DNA of 64,000 nucleotides from Acetatifactor sp. (GTDB lineage Bacteria; Bacillota; Clostridia; Lachnospirales; Lachnospiraceae): contig JAILLF010000043.1 of assembly GCA_024693365.1 (NCBI GenBank), positions 62,001 through 126,000 on the forward strand. The letters run 5' to 3'. How positions within the stretch are numbered: position 1 is the first letter of the stretch; each line of letters starts with the position of its first letter. Both the position numbers and the translations under genes were made by a program. Shown piece by piece: positions 36,741 through 46,619 of the stretch. The notes beneath the pieces were generated by a model, which did no database searches, had not been told where the DNA came from, and worked only from the letters and a program-made list of their open reading frames with translations.

Positions 36741-38909
36741 ATGAAAAAAAGAATTGTAGCACTGTTACTTACGTGCGTATTGGTCATTTCCGGCTGCGCT
36801 TCGGGTGAGAAGAACGGCGGAAATGAGAACGGGACGGAATCTTCCGTCACAGAGTCAAGCGTCGCACCGGAGAGCTCCGCGGAAGAGAGCTCAGCGCAGG
36901 AAAGCACGGCAATCGAGGAAACTGCGCCGACGGAGGAGCCTGAGGCGGAGGTTGGCTACGTGACGACGGGAGGAAATCCCTGGATCGATTCCGACCTGAA
37001 GGAGAACGTTACGGCAGACATGACGCTTTCCCCCAAGGATGATTTCCATCTGTACGTAAATCATGACTGGATCATGAATGCCCAGATTCCGGAGGGTCAC
37101 AGCTCCTGGGGCGCATTTAACGTTGTGGCTGATGAGATTGAGGCGAAAGCCCTTGCACTGCTGAATGACGAAACCCTCACAGGGCATGATGCTGAACTGA
37201 TTCAATCCCTGTATCATGCATATCTTGACTGGGATTCCAGAAATGCTGCCGGTGTTACGCCCCTCATGAGCACCATTGAGGACATCAAGGGCATCAAGAC
37301 CATGGATGAACTGACGGATTTCATCTGTGACATGGACCGTGCATATGGCGTTCCCACCTTCCTTGGCGGCGGTAACGGCACCGGTCTTACGGATTCCTCA
37401 AAGTATATTACGTACATTGCCAATGATAGTCTCATGCTTGGCGACGCTGCTGAATACAAGGAGCGTACGGAGATGGGAGACAGAACCTGTGAGGCGTACG
37501 TTTACCTGGCAAAGTACATGCTTCCCAGAGTGGGTTATACCGAGGAAGAGGCTGTCGCAATGTTTGACGCCATGCTTGATTTCGAGAAAAAGCTGGCAGA
37601 AAACGCATTTACCAGCGCGGATTCGATGAGCCCCGATTATCTTTCCAAGGTAAACAACGTTCGTACCCTGAAGGAGCTTGAGGAGGCTTCTCCCGTTTTC
37701 CCGATCAAACGGTTTATTAAAGCCATGGGGTATGATAACGCAAAGGAATTCCTTTTGATCCAGCCTAAGGTGCTTGATACCGTCAATGAGGTTTACGTGG
37801 AAGAGAATCTGGATGCGATCAAGAACTACATGATCGTAAAGTACGTTTTGGGAAACATGGGCGCTCTTGACAGGGAAGCCTATGAAGCGAACGTGAACGC
37901 AAGCAACATGGTAAATGGTTCGGAGGGAAGTCTTCCGGACGAGAAGCTGGCATTTAGCATTGTAAGAAGCGCACTGACGACGCCGATGGATCGCGCATAT
38001 CTTGAAAAATATGATTCCAAAGAAGTAAAGACCCGTATTACGAATATGATCAAGGAGATTATTTCAGTATATCGCGAGATGTTGTCCGAAGAGGATTGGA
38101 TGTCCGAAGCAACTAGGGAAAAAGCAATTGAGAAGCTTGATAACATGAGAATCAATGCAATTTATCCTGACAAGTGGCTGGATTACGGCAAGCTTGAACT
38201 CAAGGGACTTTCTTATCTTGAGTGCCTCAAGGCAATCTCTGAGTTTAATCAGGAGTTGGACCATAAGAACACGAATGGTAAGGTGGATAAGGATCTGTGG
38301 AGCGTTGATACGCTGGAGACCAATGCCTTCTACAATCCCATGGATAATTCCATCAACATTATTTTGGGACTCCTCGGCGGTGATTTCTATCATGAAGGCA
38401 TGAGTGATGAAGAACTGTACGGTGGAATTGGCGCCGTGATCGGTCACGAGATCTCTCATGCATTCGATACCAACGGAGCACAGTTCGACAAGAACGGCAA
38501 CATGGCCAGCTGGTGGTCAATGAAGGATTATACTGCCTTCCAGAAGCGCGCGCGTAAGCTGATCGATCATTATAACACCTTGACCGCATGGGAGGGCGCC
38601 CAGATCATGGGAAACAATTGCCAGACTGAGGCAATCGCTGACCTGGCGGGTCTGAAGGCCGTGCTGAAGCTTGCAGAAAAGAAGGAGAACTTTGATTACG
38701 AGAAGTTCTTTAAGGCCTATGCAACCATTTGGCAGGAAGTGATCACTTATGAGACGGAATACATGATCTACTCCCAGGATTCCCATCCACTGAACTATCT
38801 GCGTACCAACGTAACGGTTCAGCAGTTTGATGAGTTTTACAAGACCTTTGACGTAAAGGAAGGCGACAATATGTATCTGGCGCCGGAAGACAGAATTCTG
38901 GTTTGGTAA
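36741..38909 (+). CDS. M13 family metallopeptidase lipoprotein
   Basis: Lipobox VISGC; VIGHEISHAFD zinc motif; TEAIADLAGLKA. Confidence 0.93.
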   Translation: MKKRIVALLLTCVLVISGCASGEKNGGNENGTESSVTESSVAPESSAEESSAQESTAIEETAPTEEPEAEVGYVTTGGNPWIDSDLKENVTADMTLSPKDDFHLYVNHDWIMNAQIPEGHSSWGAFNVVADEIEAKALALLNDETLTGHDAELIQSLYHAYLDWDSRNAAGVTPLMSTIEDIKGIKTMDELTDFICDMDRAYGVPTFLGGGNGTGLTDSSKYITYIANDSLMLGDAAEYKERTEMGDRTCEAYVYLAKYMLPRVGYTEEEAVAMFDAMLDFEKKLAENAFTSADSMSPDYLSKVNNVRTLKELEEASPVFPIKRFIKAMGYDNAKEFLLIQPKVLDTVNEVYVEENLDAIKNYMIVKYVLGNMGALDREAYEANVNASNMVNGSEGSLPDEKLAFSIVRSALTTPMDRAYLEKYDSKEVKTRITNMIKEIISVYREMLSEEDWMSEATREKAIEKLDNMRINAIYPDKWLDYGKLELKGLSYLECLKAISEFNQELDHKNTNGKVDKDLWSVDTLETNAFYNPMDNSINIILGLLGGDFYHEGMSDEELYGGIGAVIGHEISHAFDTNGAQFDKNGNMASWWSMKDYTAFQKRARKLIDHYNTLTAWEGAQIMGNNCQTEAIADLAGLKAVLKLAEKKENFDYEKFFKAYATIWQEVITYETEYMIYSQDSHPLNYLRTNVTVQQFDEFYKTFDVKEGDNMYLAPEDRILVW

Positions 38910-38918
38910 TCGTTAGGA

Positions 38919-38963
38919 ATAAAAAGGTTCTTCATCTTTTTCGGAAGATGGAGAACCTTTTTT
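38919..38963 (+). terminator. Rho-independent terminator
   Basis: AAAAAGGTTCTTCATCTTTTTCGGAAGATGGAGAACCTTTTTTT. Confidence 0.85.
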
Positions 38964-39067
38964 TGATTCGGGCGAACGATGCAAGGCCGTATTGTGCGGA
39001 GTTTGGGTCTTTTCCAGTCTTTTTAAAGCGAGTATAATGGTAAAAAAGGGGAAGGGAGGGCGTACGT

Positions 39068-39424
39068 ATGGAAATTCTTGGCGCTTTCATAGTGGTGATT
39101 CTTGCTATAATTGTTTCAGCAGGGGATACTTATTATCGCGTTTACGTAAGACCGGATATCAATGATGAAGACATTGAGCGTTATGAGAATAGTAGTTTCT
39201 GGACGCGTACGCGCCAACGGAGGAGTAGATATTATTCAGCGCTCAGGGCTAAGAGAATCCGGGAGAGATTGGGCCTTCAAGATACTACGAATTTTGAGAT
39301 TCCGGATTGGGCGAAGGGTGACGAAGGGACAAGCAAGAAGGATGCTTGGAAGTGTCCCGATTGTGGAAGACTAAATCACGGCTTTCAAGACACTTGTGCA
39401 TGCAGTTATCGTAAAAATGTTTAA
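39068..39424 (+). CDS. Small membrane-anchored protein with C-terminal zinc ribbon
   Basis: N-terminal TM; C-terminal WKCPDCGRLNHGFQDTCACSYR. Confidence 0.6.
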   Translation: MEILGAFIVVILAIIVSAGDTYYRVYVRPDINDEDIERYENSSFWTRTRQRRSRYYSALRAKRIRERLGLQDTTNFEIPDWAKGDEGTSKKDAWKCPDCGRLNHGFQDTCACSYRKNV

Positions 39425-39528
39425 GGCAGCGAATCGGCTATGTCATTCGAGGAGAGAAATATGAGCCGGACGATTATTTTGAGTATCGTCCGCGGAAGTA
39501 TGAATCCCGCAGATATCGGAGATCCCTG

Positions 39529-39705
39529 ATGGGCATGATTGAGAATTCGACGAAATTTGAATCGGAATATGAGAGACCGGCATGGTCATTTGAGGACAAT
39601 AAAGAGAATAAAAGACAGGACGAATGGTATTGTGATAAATGCGGTTATCGCAACAAAGGGTTCCAGAGCTCCTGCATATGCGGACAAAGCCGGCCCAAGG
39701 TCTGA
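39529..39705 (+). CDS. Second zinc-ribbon ORF, possibly 5'-degenerate (open frame extends upstream without clear start)
   Basis: ...QDEWYCDKCGYRNKGFQSSCICGQSRPKV*. Confidence 0.4.
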   Translation: MGMIENSTKFESEYERPAWSFEDNKENKRQDEWYCDKCGYRNKGFQSSCICGQSRPKV

Positions 39706-39830
39706 CAAGCGGGAAGTACGTCATTTATGAAAAGGGCAAGGGAGTCTAAAGACTGCTTTGCTTTTTTTACGTAGACGGTCTGACGGGACGCATGTTATAA
39801 TATAACAAGTCAAAGAGGGAGAGAATGGGT

Positions 39831-40313
39831 ATGGAAGTCAAAAACATATTTTACTTTTTGCTTTTTGGCATTTATATTATTATAAAGATTGCGGAAAACT
39901 TTGGCGGCGGAGGCGGCTCAAAACAAAATGCTAAGATGGAAACTGCAATCAAAAGGCTGCAGCAGGAGGCCGAGGAAGCTGAAAGAGAAAAACTCGAACA
40001 GGCTAAAAAAGAAGAGGAAAATAAGGCAGATTTGGCAGCCATGGAAGAAGAAACTGACAAAGCCGGGGAAAACAAAGAAGAGATTATCGGGGAAGCTGAG
40101 GAAACCGGAGAAGAGTCGATCGCAGCAGAGGAGAAGACGGAAGAGAAAGAGACTGCAATGAAAGAGACTGTAGTGAAAGAGATTGCAGTGACGGAAGAAA
40201 CAGTGGTTCAGGAAGAGTCTCTTGCGGATGAACATACGTGGAAATGCCCGCAGTGCGGAAGAGTCAACCCCACGTATCAGTATGCATGTAAATGTGGTAA
40301 TCGTTTCAGATAA
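39831..40313 (+). CDS. TM plus acidic coiled-coil protein with C-terminal zinc ribbon
   Basis: Ala/Glu/Lys-rich region then HTWKCPQCGRVNPTYQYACKCGNRFR. Confidence 0.65.
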   Translation: MEVKNIFYFLLFGIYIIIKIAENFGGGGGSKQNAKMETAIKRLQQEAEEAEREKLEQAKKEEENKADLAAMEEETDKAGENKEEIIGEAEETGEESIAAEEKTEEKETAMKETVVKEIAVTEETVVQEESLADEHTWKCPQCGRVNPTYQYACKCGNRFR

Positions 40314-40339
40314 GAAAAAAAAAGCGTGAGGATGGAAAG

Positions 40340-40984
40340 ATGGGCTTAATCAGAGGAACCGTAAAGCATCTTACAAAAAAAATCATTTCGCCGGTATCAG
40401 ACGTCATTACCCCGCAAGTAGAGAAGCTCACCACGGCAATAGACGAAAAAGAGCAGGCGAAAATGCGGAAATTCATGGAGCAGAACTCGAATCATTCACG
40501 CCTTCTGGTTGAGGATCTGGGGGCGCTTACAAAGGATTCGTTGCGCGCGGTAAATGACCGGAAGGATATGAAATATGAGATTCTCCGCGACAGAAAGATA
40601 GGAAAAACGATCGTCACGGTCCACAGCATCGTTGGCAGGGAATTGGGACGGATCGTTGAAAACAAGTCGCTGATCGAGGACGTTTTGGTTAAGGATGACG
40701 CGGTTAGAAAATATGAGATTTTTATAGGCGAGCAGAAGATTGGAGAAGTCATTTCCAAGGGATCGGAACCGAAGAAGATTACCATGGATTACGCGGGGCT
40801 TTCGCTGCATGGAAATGAAGCTGGCATGGAATGCTGGGTGCTGAAAGACAAAGGCGAATGTCTGATGGTTATTAGCAGGAAAGCGTATGGGGATTCCGGG
40901 AAGGCCTATTTGCTCGAGGTTGCCGATCCAAAAGAGGAATTGAGGTGCTTGCTGATCAGCCTGGCAATTAATATGGCAGGATAA
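40340..40984 (+). CDS. Hypothetical protein
   Basis: 214 aa ORF following the zinc-ribbon cluster. Confidence 0.65.
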   Translation: MGLIRGTVKHLTKKIISPVSDVITPQVEKLTTAIDEKEQAKMRKFMEQNSNHSRLLVEDLGALTKDSLRAVNDRKDMKYEILRDRKIGKTIVTVHSIVGRELGRIVENKSLIEDVLVKDDAVRKYEIFIGEQKIGEVISKGSEPKKITMDYAGLSLHGNEAGMECWVLKDKGECLMVISRKAYGDSGKAYLLEVADPKEELRCLLISLAINMAG

Positions 40985-41051
40985 AGGTTATGGAAAAATA
41001 AAAAAAGGGACTAGGCAAGAAGGCAAATACGTGGTATAATACCATTTGTTC

Positions 41052-41122
<71 letters not shown>

Positions 41123-41138
41123 CTGTACCTTTCATAAG

Positions 41139-41225
41139 AAGCCGTTGTTTTGATAGAAGCTGAGAGAATAACTCCGTGGGTGGAGTCTGTCCTCTCGGAG
41201 TTTATCAAAACAACGGCTTTTTTGT
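41139..41225 (+). terminator. Long compound hairpin, terminator-like
   Basis: Perfect 17-bp arms AAGCCGTTGTTTTGATA (41139-41155) and TATCAAAACAACGGCTT (41203-41219), T tract, inner ACTCC/GGAGT stem. Confidence 0.8.
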
Positions 41226-41423
41226 TGTGCCGTTAAGCGTTCCTTGAAAACTTCATCCGCAAATGGCCGGGCGGCTAGCCGGGGAAGTCACGCGATGACA
41301 GGAGCGGACCAAGGCGAGCGGAGGGGCGGACTTTACGCCGGTGAAGAAAAGTCCGTTTGGCTGCCTGCCAGATTGCGACGATTGTTACCCGTAAACAATG
41401 GCTTTGAAAGAGAGGCACAACTT

Positions 41424-42656
41424 ATGACGTATGACAATTATCGGTGGTTATTTTATGAAGTATATGACGTGGAGTCCTTTATCCAACTGGGTGAGAATGA
41501 CGTGACGCCGTTTGATGAAGATGAGGTGATCTTCGACGAGGATGAAGAGATCTTAGACGAAGACGACTTGATTTTGTTTGACGAAAAGGAAAAGACTCCG
41601 CTGGAGGAGTTGGAGCTTAGCATCCGTTCCTATAATTCGCTAAGGCGTGCAGGAATTCAGTACGTGGAAGAACTAAAGGCAATGAGCACGGAGGAACTGA
41701 CGCACGTCCGGAATCTTGGGAAAAAGGGCGTCCTGGAGATTTGCCGGAAGCTGGGCGTGGACGCAGAGTTGGAGGATGAGCGGGACAAGGACGGGCGGGC
41801 GAGACGCAAAAGTGCATTGGAACAGCTCGACGAGCTAATCGGACTTGAGGAAGTGAAGGAGCAGGTCCGGAAGATTGCGGCATTCGCAAGGATGAAGCGG
41901 GACGTGAGGGCGACGGGGAGGGAGCTTTCCATGGCGCTTGGCATGGAATTCGTGGGAAATCCCGGAACGGCAAAGACAACTGTCGCGCGCATTATCGCGG
42001 AGATTTTTGGAGAGATTGAGCTCCTTCCCGGCAAGGAGGTCATGGAAGTCGGGCGAAGTGATCTCGTTGCGAAATACGTTGGACAAACGGCCGTTAAGGT
42101 AAAAGAAGTGTTTGAAAAGGCAGAGGGGAAAGTGCTTTTTATTGATGAAGCCTACTCCTTGGTTGACAGTACTGAGGGTGAGTTCGGCGATGAGGCAATC
42201 AACACCTTGGTGCAGGAGATGGAGAATCATCGCGAGGATACGATCGTGATTCTCGCGGGATATCCGGATAAGATGGAAAGTCTGCTCAAACGGAACCCTG
42301 GCCTTCGCTCCCGGGTGCCATTTCATTTGCACTTCCGTGATTACGCGGCGGAGGAGATGCTCATGATTGCGGAAATGGAAGCAAAGAAACAGGGATTTGT
42401 AATAAGCGAGTCCGCCAGAAAACAGATACTCACAGCCTGTGAGGGGGCAGCAGGCGTCCCGGAATGCGGCAACGGGAGATTTTGCAGGAACCTTATCGAA
42501 AATGCCATTTTGAATTATGCTGACAGAATTTACGGCAAGGATCTAAGTTCAGCAGAAATAAGCTGTGATTTTGTCTTGACGGAAGCGGACGTTACGGCAC
42601 CTTTTACGGGGAGCTTGGATACTGCGAGAAAACCAATCGGTTTCCTCGCAGCTTGA
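41424..42656 (+). CDS. CbbX/SpoVK-type AAA+ ATPase with N-terminal RNAP alpha-CTD-like HhH domain
   Basis: TPLEELELSIRSYNSLRRAGIQYVEELKAMSTEELTHVRNLGKKGVLEI; FVGNPGTAKTTVARIIAEIF; VLFIDEAYSLV. Confidence 0.85.
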   Translation: MTYDNYRWLFYEVYDVESFIQLGENDVTPFDEDEVIFDEDEEILDEDDLILFDEKEKTPLEELELSIRSYNSLRRAGIQYVEELKAMSTEELTHVRNLGKKGVLEICRKLGVDAELEDERDKDGRARRKSALEQLDELIGLEEVKEQVRKIAAFARMKRDVRATGRELSMALGMEFVGNPGTAKTTVARIIAEIFGEIELLPGKEVMEVGRSDLVAKYVGQTAVKVKEVFEKAEGKVLFIDEAYSLVDSTEGEFGDEAINTLVQEMENHREDTIVILAGYPDKMESLLKRNPGLRSRVPFHLHFRDYAAEEMLMIAEMEAKKQGFVISESARKQILTACEGAAGVPECGNGRFCRNLIENAILNYADRIYGKDLSSAEISCDFVLTEADVTAPFTGSLDTARKPIGFLAA

Positions 42657-42746
42657 AAAAATTAACGTTTACTTCTAAAAACAAAGGTGCTATGATAAGA
42701 GAGGTTTTTTGTATTCACATGAGAAAAACGGAAGGATTGAAGAGAA

Positions 42747-44477
42747 ATGAAGCGATTGATGTTAGGAAATCAGGCCTTCGCCCGCGGACTGTATGAAGCA
42801 GGCTGCAGCGTGGTGTCAAGTTATCCCGGAACGCCCAGTACCGAGGTGACGGAAGAGGCCGCAAAGTATGATGAGATTTATTGTGAGTGGGCGCCCAATG
42901 AGAAGGTGGCCATGGAGGTTGCGTTTGGCGCGTGTCTTGCCGGAAAGAGAAGCTTTTGCGGCATGAAGCACGTGGGACTCAACGTGGCGGCTGATCCGCT
43001 CTTTACGTGTTCTTATACGGGAGTAAACGCCGGCATGATCATATGCGTTGCCGATGACCCCGGAATGCACTCATCTCAAAACGAGCAGGATTCCCGACAT
43101 TACGCAATGGCTGCAAAGGTTCCGATGCTAGAGCCTGCTGATTCCGCGGAAGCCCGCGATTTTGTTAAGAAAGCATATGAGATTTCCGAGACGTTTGACA
43201 CGCCCGTCATCATGAAGATGTGCACGCGCGTTGCACATTCCCAGAGCGTCGTAGAGGAGATGGAACGCGTTCTTCCCGAGAAGAAACCTTACGTTAAGAA
43301 TATCGCGAAGTACGTGATGATGCCCGGCAATGCCATCCGCCGTCATCCCTTCGTGGAAGAGAGAACCCGCAAGCTGATCGAGTTTGCGGAGACGACTGAC
43401 TTAAACCGCGTGGAGATGGGGGACACAAAGCTTGGAATCATCACCTCCTCCACGAGTTATCAGTACGTAAAAGAGGTGTTTGGAGAGAATGCCTGCATTT
43501 TAAAGCTTGGCATGATCCACCCGCTTCCGGAAAAGCTGATCCTGGACTTTGCCGCAAAGGTTGACAAACTCGTGATCGTAGAGGAATTGGATCCCGTGAT
43601 CGAGGAGCATTGCAAGGTTCTGGGACTGACCGTAACCGGCAAGGACTTGCTTCCCATGGAAGGCGAGTTCTCCCAAAATCTGATTGCAGAAAAGCTTGGT
43701 GTTGAGGTTCCTGCTTCCAGAAAGCTGGAGGAGAGCCTGCCCGGAAGACCGCCCGTGATGTGCGCAGGCTGCCCTCACAGAGGCCTGTTCTTTACGCTGG
43801 CGAAGAATAAGTGTACCGTTCTCGGTGACATCGGATGTTATACGCTTGGCGCCGTTGCACCGCTTAACGCAATGGAAATGACGCTGTGCATGGGTGCGTC
43901 CATCAGCTCCATCCATGGCTTTAACAAGGCGCTCGGCGAAGAGAGCGAAGGAAAAACCGTTGCAGTCATCGGCGATTCCACGTTCATGCACTCCGGCATG
44001 ACCGGTCTTGCAAACATTGCTTACAACCAGAGCAATTCCACCGTTATTATTCTGGATAACTCCATTACCGGTATGACGGGACATCAGCAGAATCCGACCA
44101 CCGGCTATAACATTAAGGGTGATCCCGCAGGAAAGATTGACCTTGAGGCGCTCTGTAAGGCCATGGGCTTTGAGCGCGTGCGCGTGGTAGATCCCTATGA
44201 TCTGGCACAGTGCGATGCAGTCATCAAGGAAGAGCTTGCAGTCAAGGCTCCTTCCGTGATCATTTCCAGACGCCCTTGCGCCCTGCTTAAGTACGTAAAG
44301 CATGAGAAGCCTTTGAAGGTTGTCTGCGAGAAGTGCGTAGGCTGTAAGTCCTGCATGAGTCTGGGCTGTCCTGCCATCAGCGTGAAGGATGGCAAGGCCT
44401 GCATTGACACGACGCTGTGCGTGGGTTGCGGCGTATGTAAGCAGCTGTGTAAGTTTGATGCACTGCAAAACGGTTAA
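42747..44477 (+). CDS. iorA: Indolepyruvate:ferredoxin oxidoreductase alpha subunit
   Basis: GNQAFARGLYEAG, PVMCAGCPHRGLF, C-terminal ferredoxin CxxC clusters. Confidence 0.93.
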   Translation: MKRLMLGNQAFARGLYEAGCSVVSSYPGTPSTEVTEEAAKYDEIYCEWAPNEKVAMEVAFGACLAGKRSFCGMKHVGLNVAADPLFTCSYTGVNAGMIICVADDPGMHSSQNEQDSRHYAMAAKVPMLEPADSAEARDFVKKAYEISETFDTPVIMKMCTRVAHSQSVVEEMERVLPEKKPYVKNIAKYVMMPGNAIRRHPFVEERTRKLIEFAETTDLNRVEMGDTKLGIITSSTSYQYVKEVFGENACILKLGMIHPLPEKLILDFAAKVDKLVIVEELDPVIEEHCKVLGLTVTGKDLLPMEGEFSQNLIAEKLGVEVPASRKLEESLPGRPPVMCAGCPHRGLFFTLAKNKCTVLGDIGCYTLGAVAPLNAMEMTLCMGASISSIHGFNKALGEESEGKTVAVIGDSTFMHSGMTGLANIAYNQSNSTVIILDNSITGMTGHQQNPTTGYNIKGDPAGKIDLEALCKAMGFERVRVVDPYDLAQCDAVIKEELAVKAPSVIISRRPCALLKYVKHEKPLKVVCEKCVGCKSCMSLGCPAISVKDGKACIDTTLCVGCGVCKQLCKFDALQNG

Positions 44478-44491
44478 GGAGGGCGAGCCAA

Positions 44492-45061
44492 ATGACAAAG
44501 AATATTATGATCGTGGGCGTTGGCGGACAGGGATCCCTTCTTGCCAGCAAATTATTGGGACACTTATTACTTACGGAAGGCTATGACGTAAAGGTATCCG
44601 AGGTTCACGGCATGAGCCAGAGGGGCGGCAGCGTTGTTACCTACGTGCGTTTTGGCGACAAGGTGTATTCCCCCATCATCGACAAGGGACAGGCGGACTT
44701 TATCGTATCCTTCGAAAAGCTTGAGGCAGCAAGATATCTGGAGTTCTTGAAGGCTGACGGACGCATCGTGGTAAACACGCAGGAGATCGATCCCATGCCT
44801 GTTATCACCGGAGCTGCGCAGTATCCTGCAGGGCTTGTTGAGAAGATGGAATCGCTAGGAGCAAAGGTGGATGCCATGGATTGTCTCTCTCTTGCGGAGC
44901 AGGCAGGTTCTGCTAAGGCCGTGAACATCGTACTTATGGGAAGATTATCCCGCTATTTTGACGAGATTCCCGTGGAGAAATGGCAGAAGGCCATTGAGGA
45001 ATGCGTTCCGGCGAAGTTCCTTGAGCTGAATCAAAAGGCATTTTTACTTGGCAGAGGCTAA
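44492..45061 (+). CDS. iorB: Indolepyruvate:ferredoxin oxidoreductase beta subunit
   Basis: IMIVGVGGQGSLLASKLLG...EVHGMSQRGGSVVTYVR. Confidence 0.92.
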   Translation: MTKNIMIVGVGGQGSLLASKLLGHLLLTEGYDVKVSEVHGMSQRGGSVVTYVRFGDKVYSPIIDKGQADFIVSFEKLEAARYLEFLKADGRIVVNTQEIDPMPVITGAAQYPAGLVEKMESLGAKVDAMDCLSLAEQAGSAKAVNIVLMGRLSRYFDEIPVEKWQKAIEECVPAKFLELNQKAFLLGRG

Positions 45062-45133
45062 GCAAAAATAGAGCACAACACGTAAATTGCCGTGAGAAGA
45101 AAGTGCGGCGCAGACAAAAAGGAGAACAAACCA

Positions 45134-46438
45134 ATGGGAAATTATTTTCAGCCCGAAATTGAGACCATGCCCGTGGAGCAATTAAAGCTGCTTCAGAGCG
45201 AGAGACTGGTGGAACAGGTAAAGTATGTGTATGATCACGTGAAATTTTACCATGACAAAATGGACGAAGCAGGCGTAAAGCCCTGGGACATCCATGGCGT
45301 AGAGGATCTGCATAAGCTCCCCTTTATCAACAAGGACGACCTTCGCGATCAGTATCCTTACGGACTTCTTGGCGTGCCTCTTTCCGAGTGCGTGCGCATT
45401 CAGTCCACGAGCGGAACGACCGGACGCCGCGTAGTTGCATTCTATACCCAGGCAGACCTTGACGTTTGGGAGGAGTGCTGTGCAAGAGCCATTATGGCAG
45501 CAGGCGGAACGAAGGAAGACGTGGTACACGTATGTTATGGTTACGGCCTTTTTACGGGCGGCCCCGGATTAAATGGCGGCTCCCACAAGGTTGGGTGTCT
45601 GACCCTGCCCATGTCCTCAGGTAACACGGAGAGACAGCTCCAGTTCATGCAGGATCTGGGTTCCACGATCCTTTGCTGTACGCCTTCCTACGCTGCTAAC
45701 CTCGGCGAGAGCATTGTTGCAAGAGGGTTAAAGGACAAGATCAAATTGAAGGCTGGAATTTTCGGCGCAGAGCCTTGGACCGAGGAGATGCGTCATAACA
45801 TCGAGGAGACCCTTGGAATTAAGGCATATGACATCTATGGCCTGACCGAGATCTCCGGTCCGGGCGTATCCTTTGAATGTGAAGAGCAGAAGGGCATGCA
45901 CGTACAGGAGGATCACTTCATCCCTGAGATCATCAATCCCGAGACCGGTGAGGTGCTTCCTGAGGGCGAGGTTGGTGAGCTGGTATTCACCTGTATCACC
46001 AAGAAGGCATTCCCGCTTCTTCGTTATCGCACCAGAGACCTTTGCTATCTGACCCGCGAAAAGTGCTCCTGCGGAAGAACCCATATCCGCATGCACAAGC
46101 CCATGGGCAGAAGTGATGACATGATGGTTGTCAAGGGCGTAAACGTATGGCCTTCCCAGATCGAGGCTGTTCTGTTGAATCAGGGCTATCAGGCAAACTA
46201 TCAGATCGTCGTTGACCGTATTGGTAATAATGATACCATCGAGGTTCAGGTAGAACTTTCCCCTGAGATGGTTGCAGATACCACGAAGACCGTTGCGGAG
46301 CGCGAGAAGAAGATCGTGGCAGGACTGAAGTCCATGCTTGGAATTCTCGTACAGGTTAAGGTTGTGGAACCCATGACCATTCCCAGAAGCGAAGGCAAGG
46401 CCAAGAGAGTCGTTGACAAGAGAGATTTGTATCGCTAA
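45134..46438 (+). CDS. paaK: Phenylacetate-CoA ligase
   Basis: IQSTSGTTGRRVVAFYTQAD...YGLTEISGPGVSFEC. Confidence 0.92.
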   Translation: MGNYFQPEIETMPVEQLKLLQSERLVEQVKYVYDHVKFYHDKMDEAGVKPWDIHGVEDLHKLPFINKDDLRDQYPYGLLGVPLSECVRIQSTSGTTGRRVVAFYTQADLDVWEECCARAIMAAGGTKEDVVHVCYGYGLFTGGPGLNGGSHKVGCLTLPMSSGNTERQLQFMQDLGSTILCCTPSYAANLGESIVARGLKDKIKLKAGIFGAEPWTEEMRHNIEETLGIKAYDIYGLTEISGPGVSFECEEQKGMHVQEDHFIPEIINPETGEVLPEGEVGELVFTCITKKAFPLLRYRTRDLCYLTREKCSCGRTHIRMHKPMGRSDDMMVVKGVNVWPSQIEAVLLNQGYQANYQIVVDRIGNNDTIEVQVELSPEMVADTTKTVAEREKKIVAGLKSMLGILVQVKVVEPMTIPRSEGKAKRVVDKRDLYR

Positions 46439-46445
46439 CGCATGT

Positions 46446-46480
46446 CTAAAAGAGCCAGGATTCCCTGGCTCTTTTTTATG
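46446..46480 (+). terminator. Rho-independent terminator
   Basis: AAAAGAGCCAGGATTCCCTGGCTCTTTTTT. Confidence 0.88.
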
Positions 46481-46619
46481 TCACGGGGACGTGCCTGCTG
46501 ACACATTTTCCCCTTTTCAAGTTGGCAGTTCTGTGGTAAAATGGTAACGGAATTGTTAGAAATTCCGAAGGGTTTGAACGGGGAAAGCGAAGACTGGGGA
46601 AGCAAAAGGGGGACAAAAC

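Noticed and set aside
36080-36907. 275-aa minus-strand ORF spanning the ligase end and peptidase start
   Set aside because: Overlaps two strong plus-strand genes and a promoter; low-complexity start comes from the ES-rich lipoprotein linker.
41139-41225. Riboswitch upstream of the AAA+ gene
   Set aside because: Perfect long stem plus T tract fits a terminator or palindrome better; no recognised aptamer features.
43500-44498. 332-aa minus-strand ORF opposite iorA
   Set aside because: Antisense artefact over a conserved enzyme; no recognisable motif.
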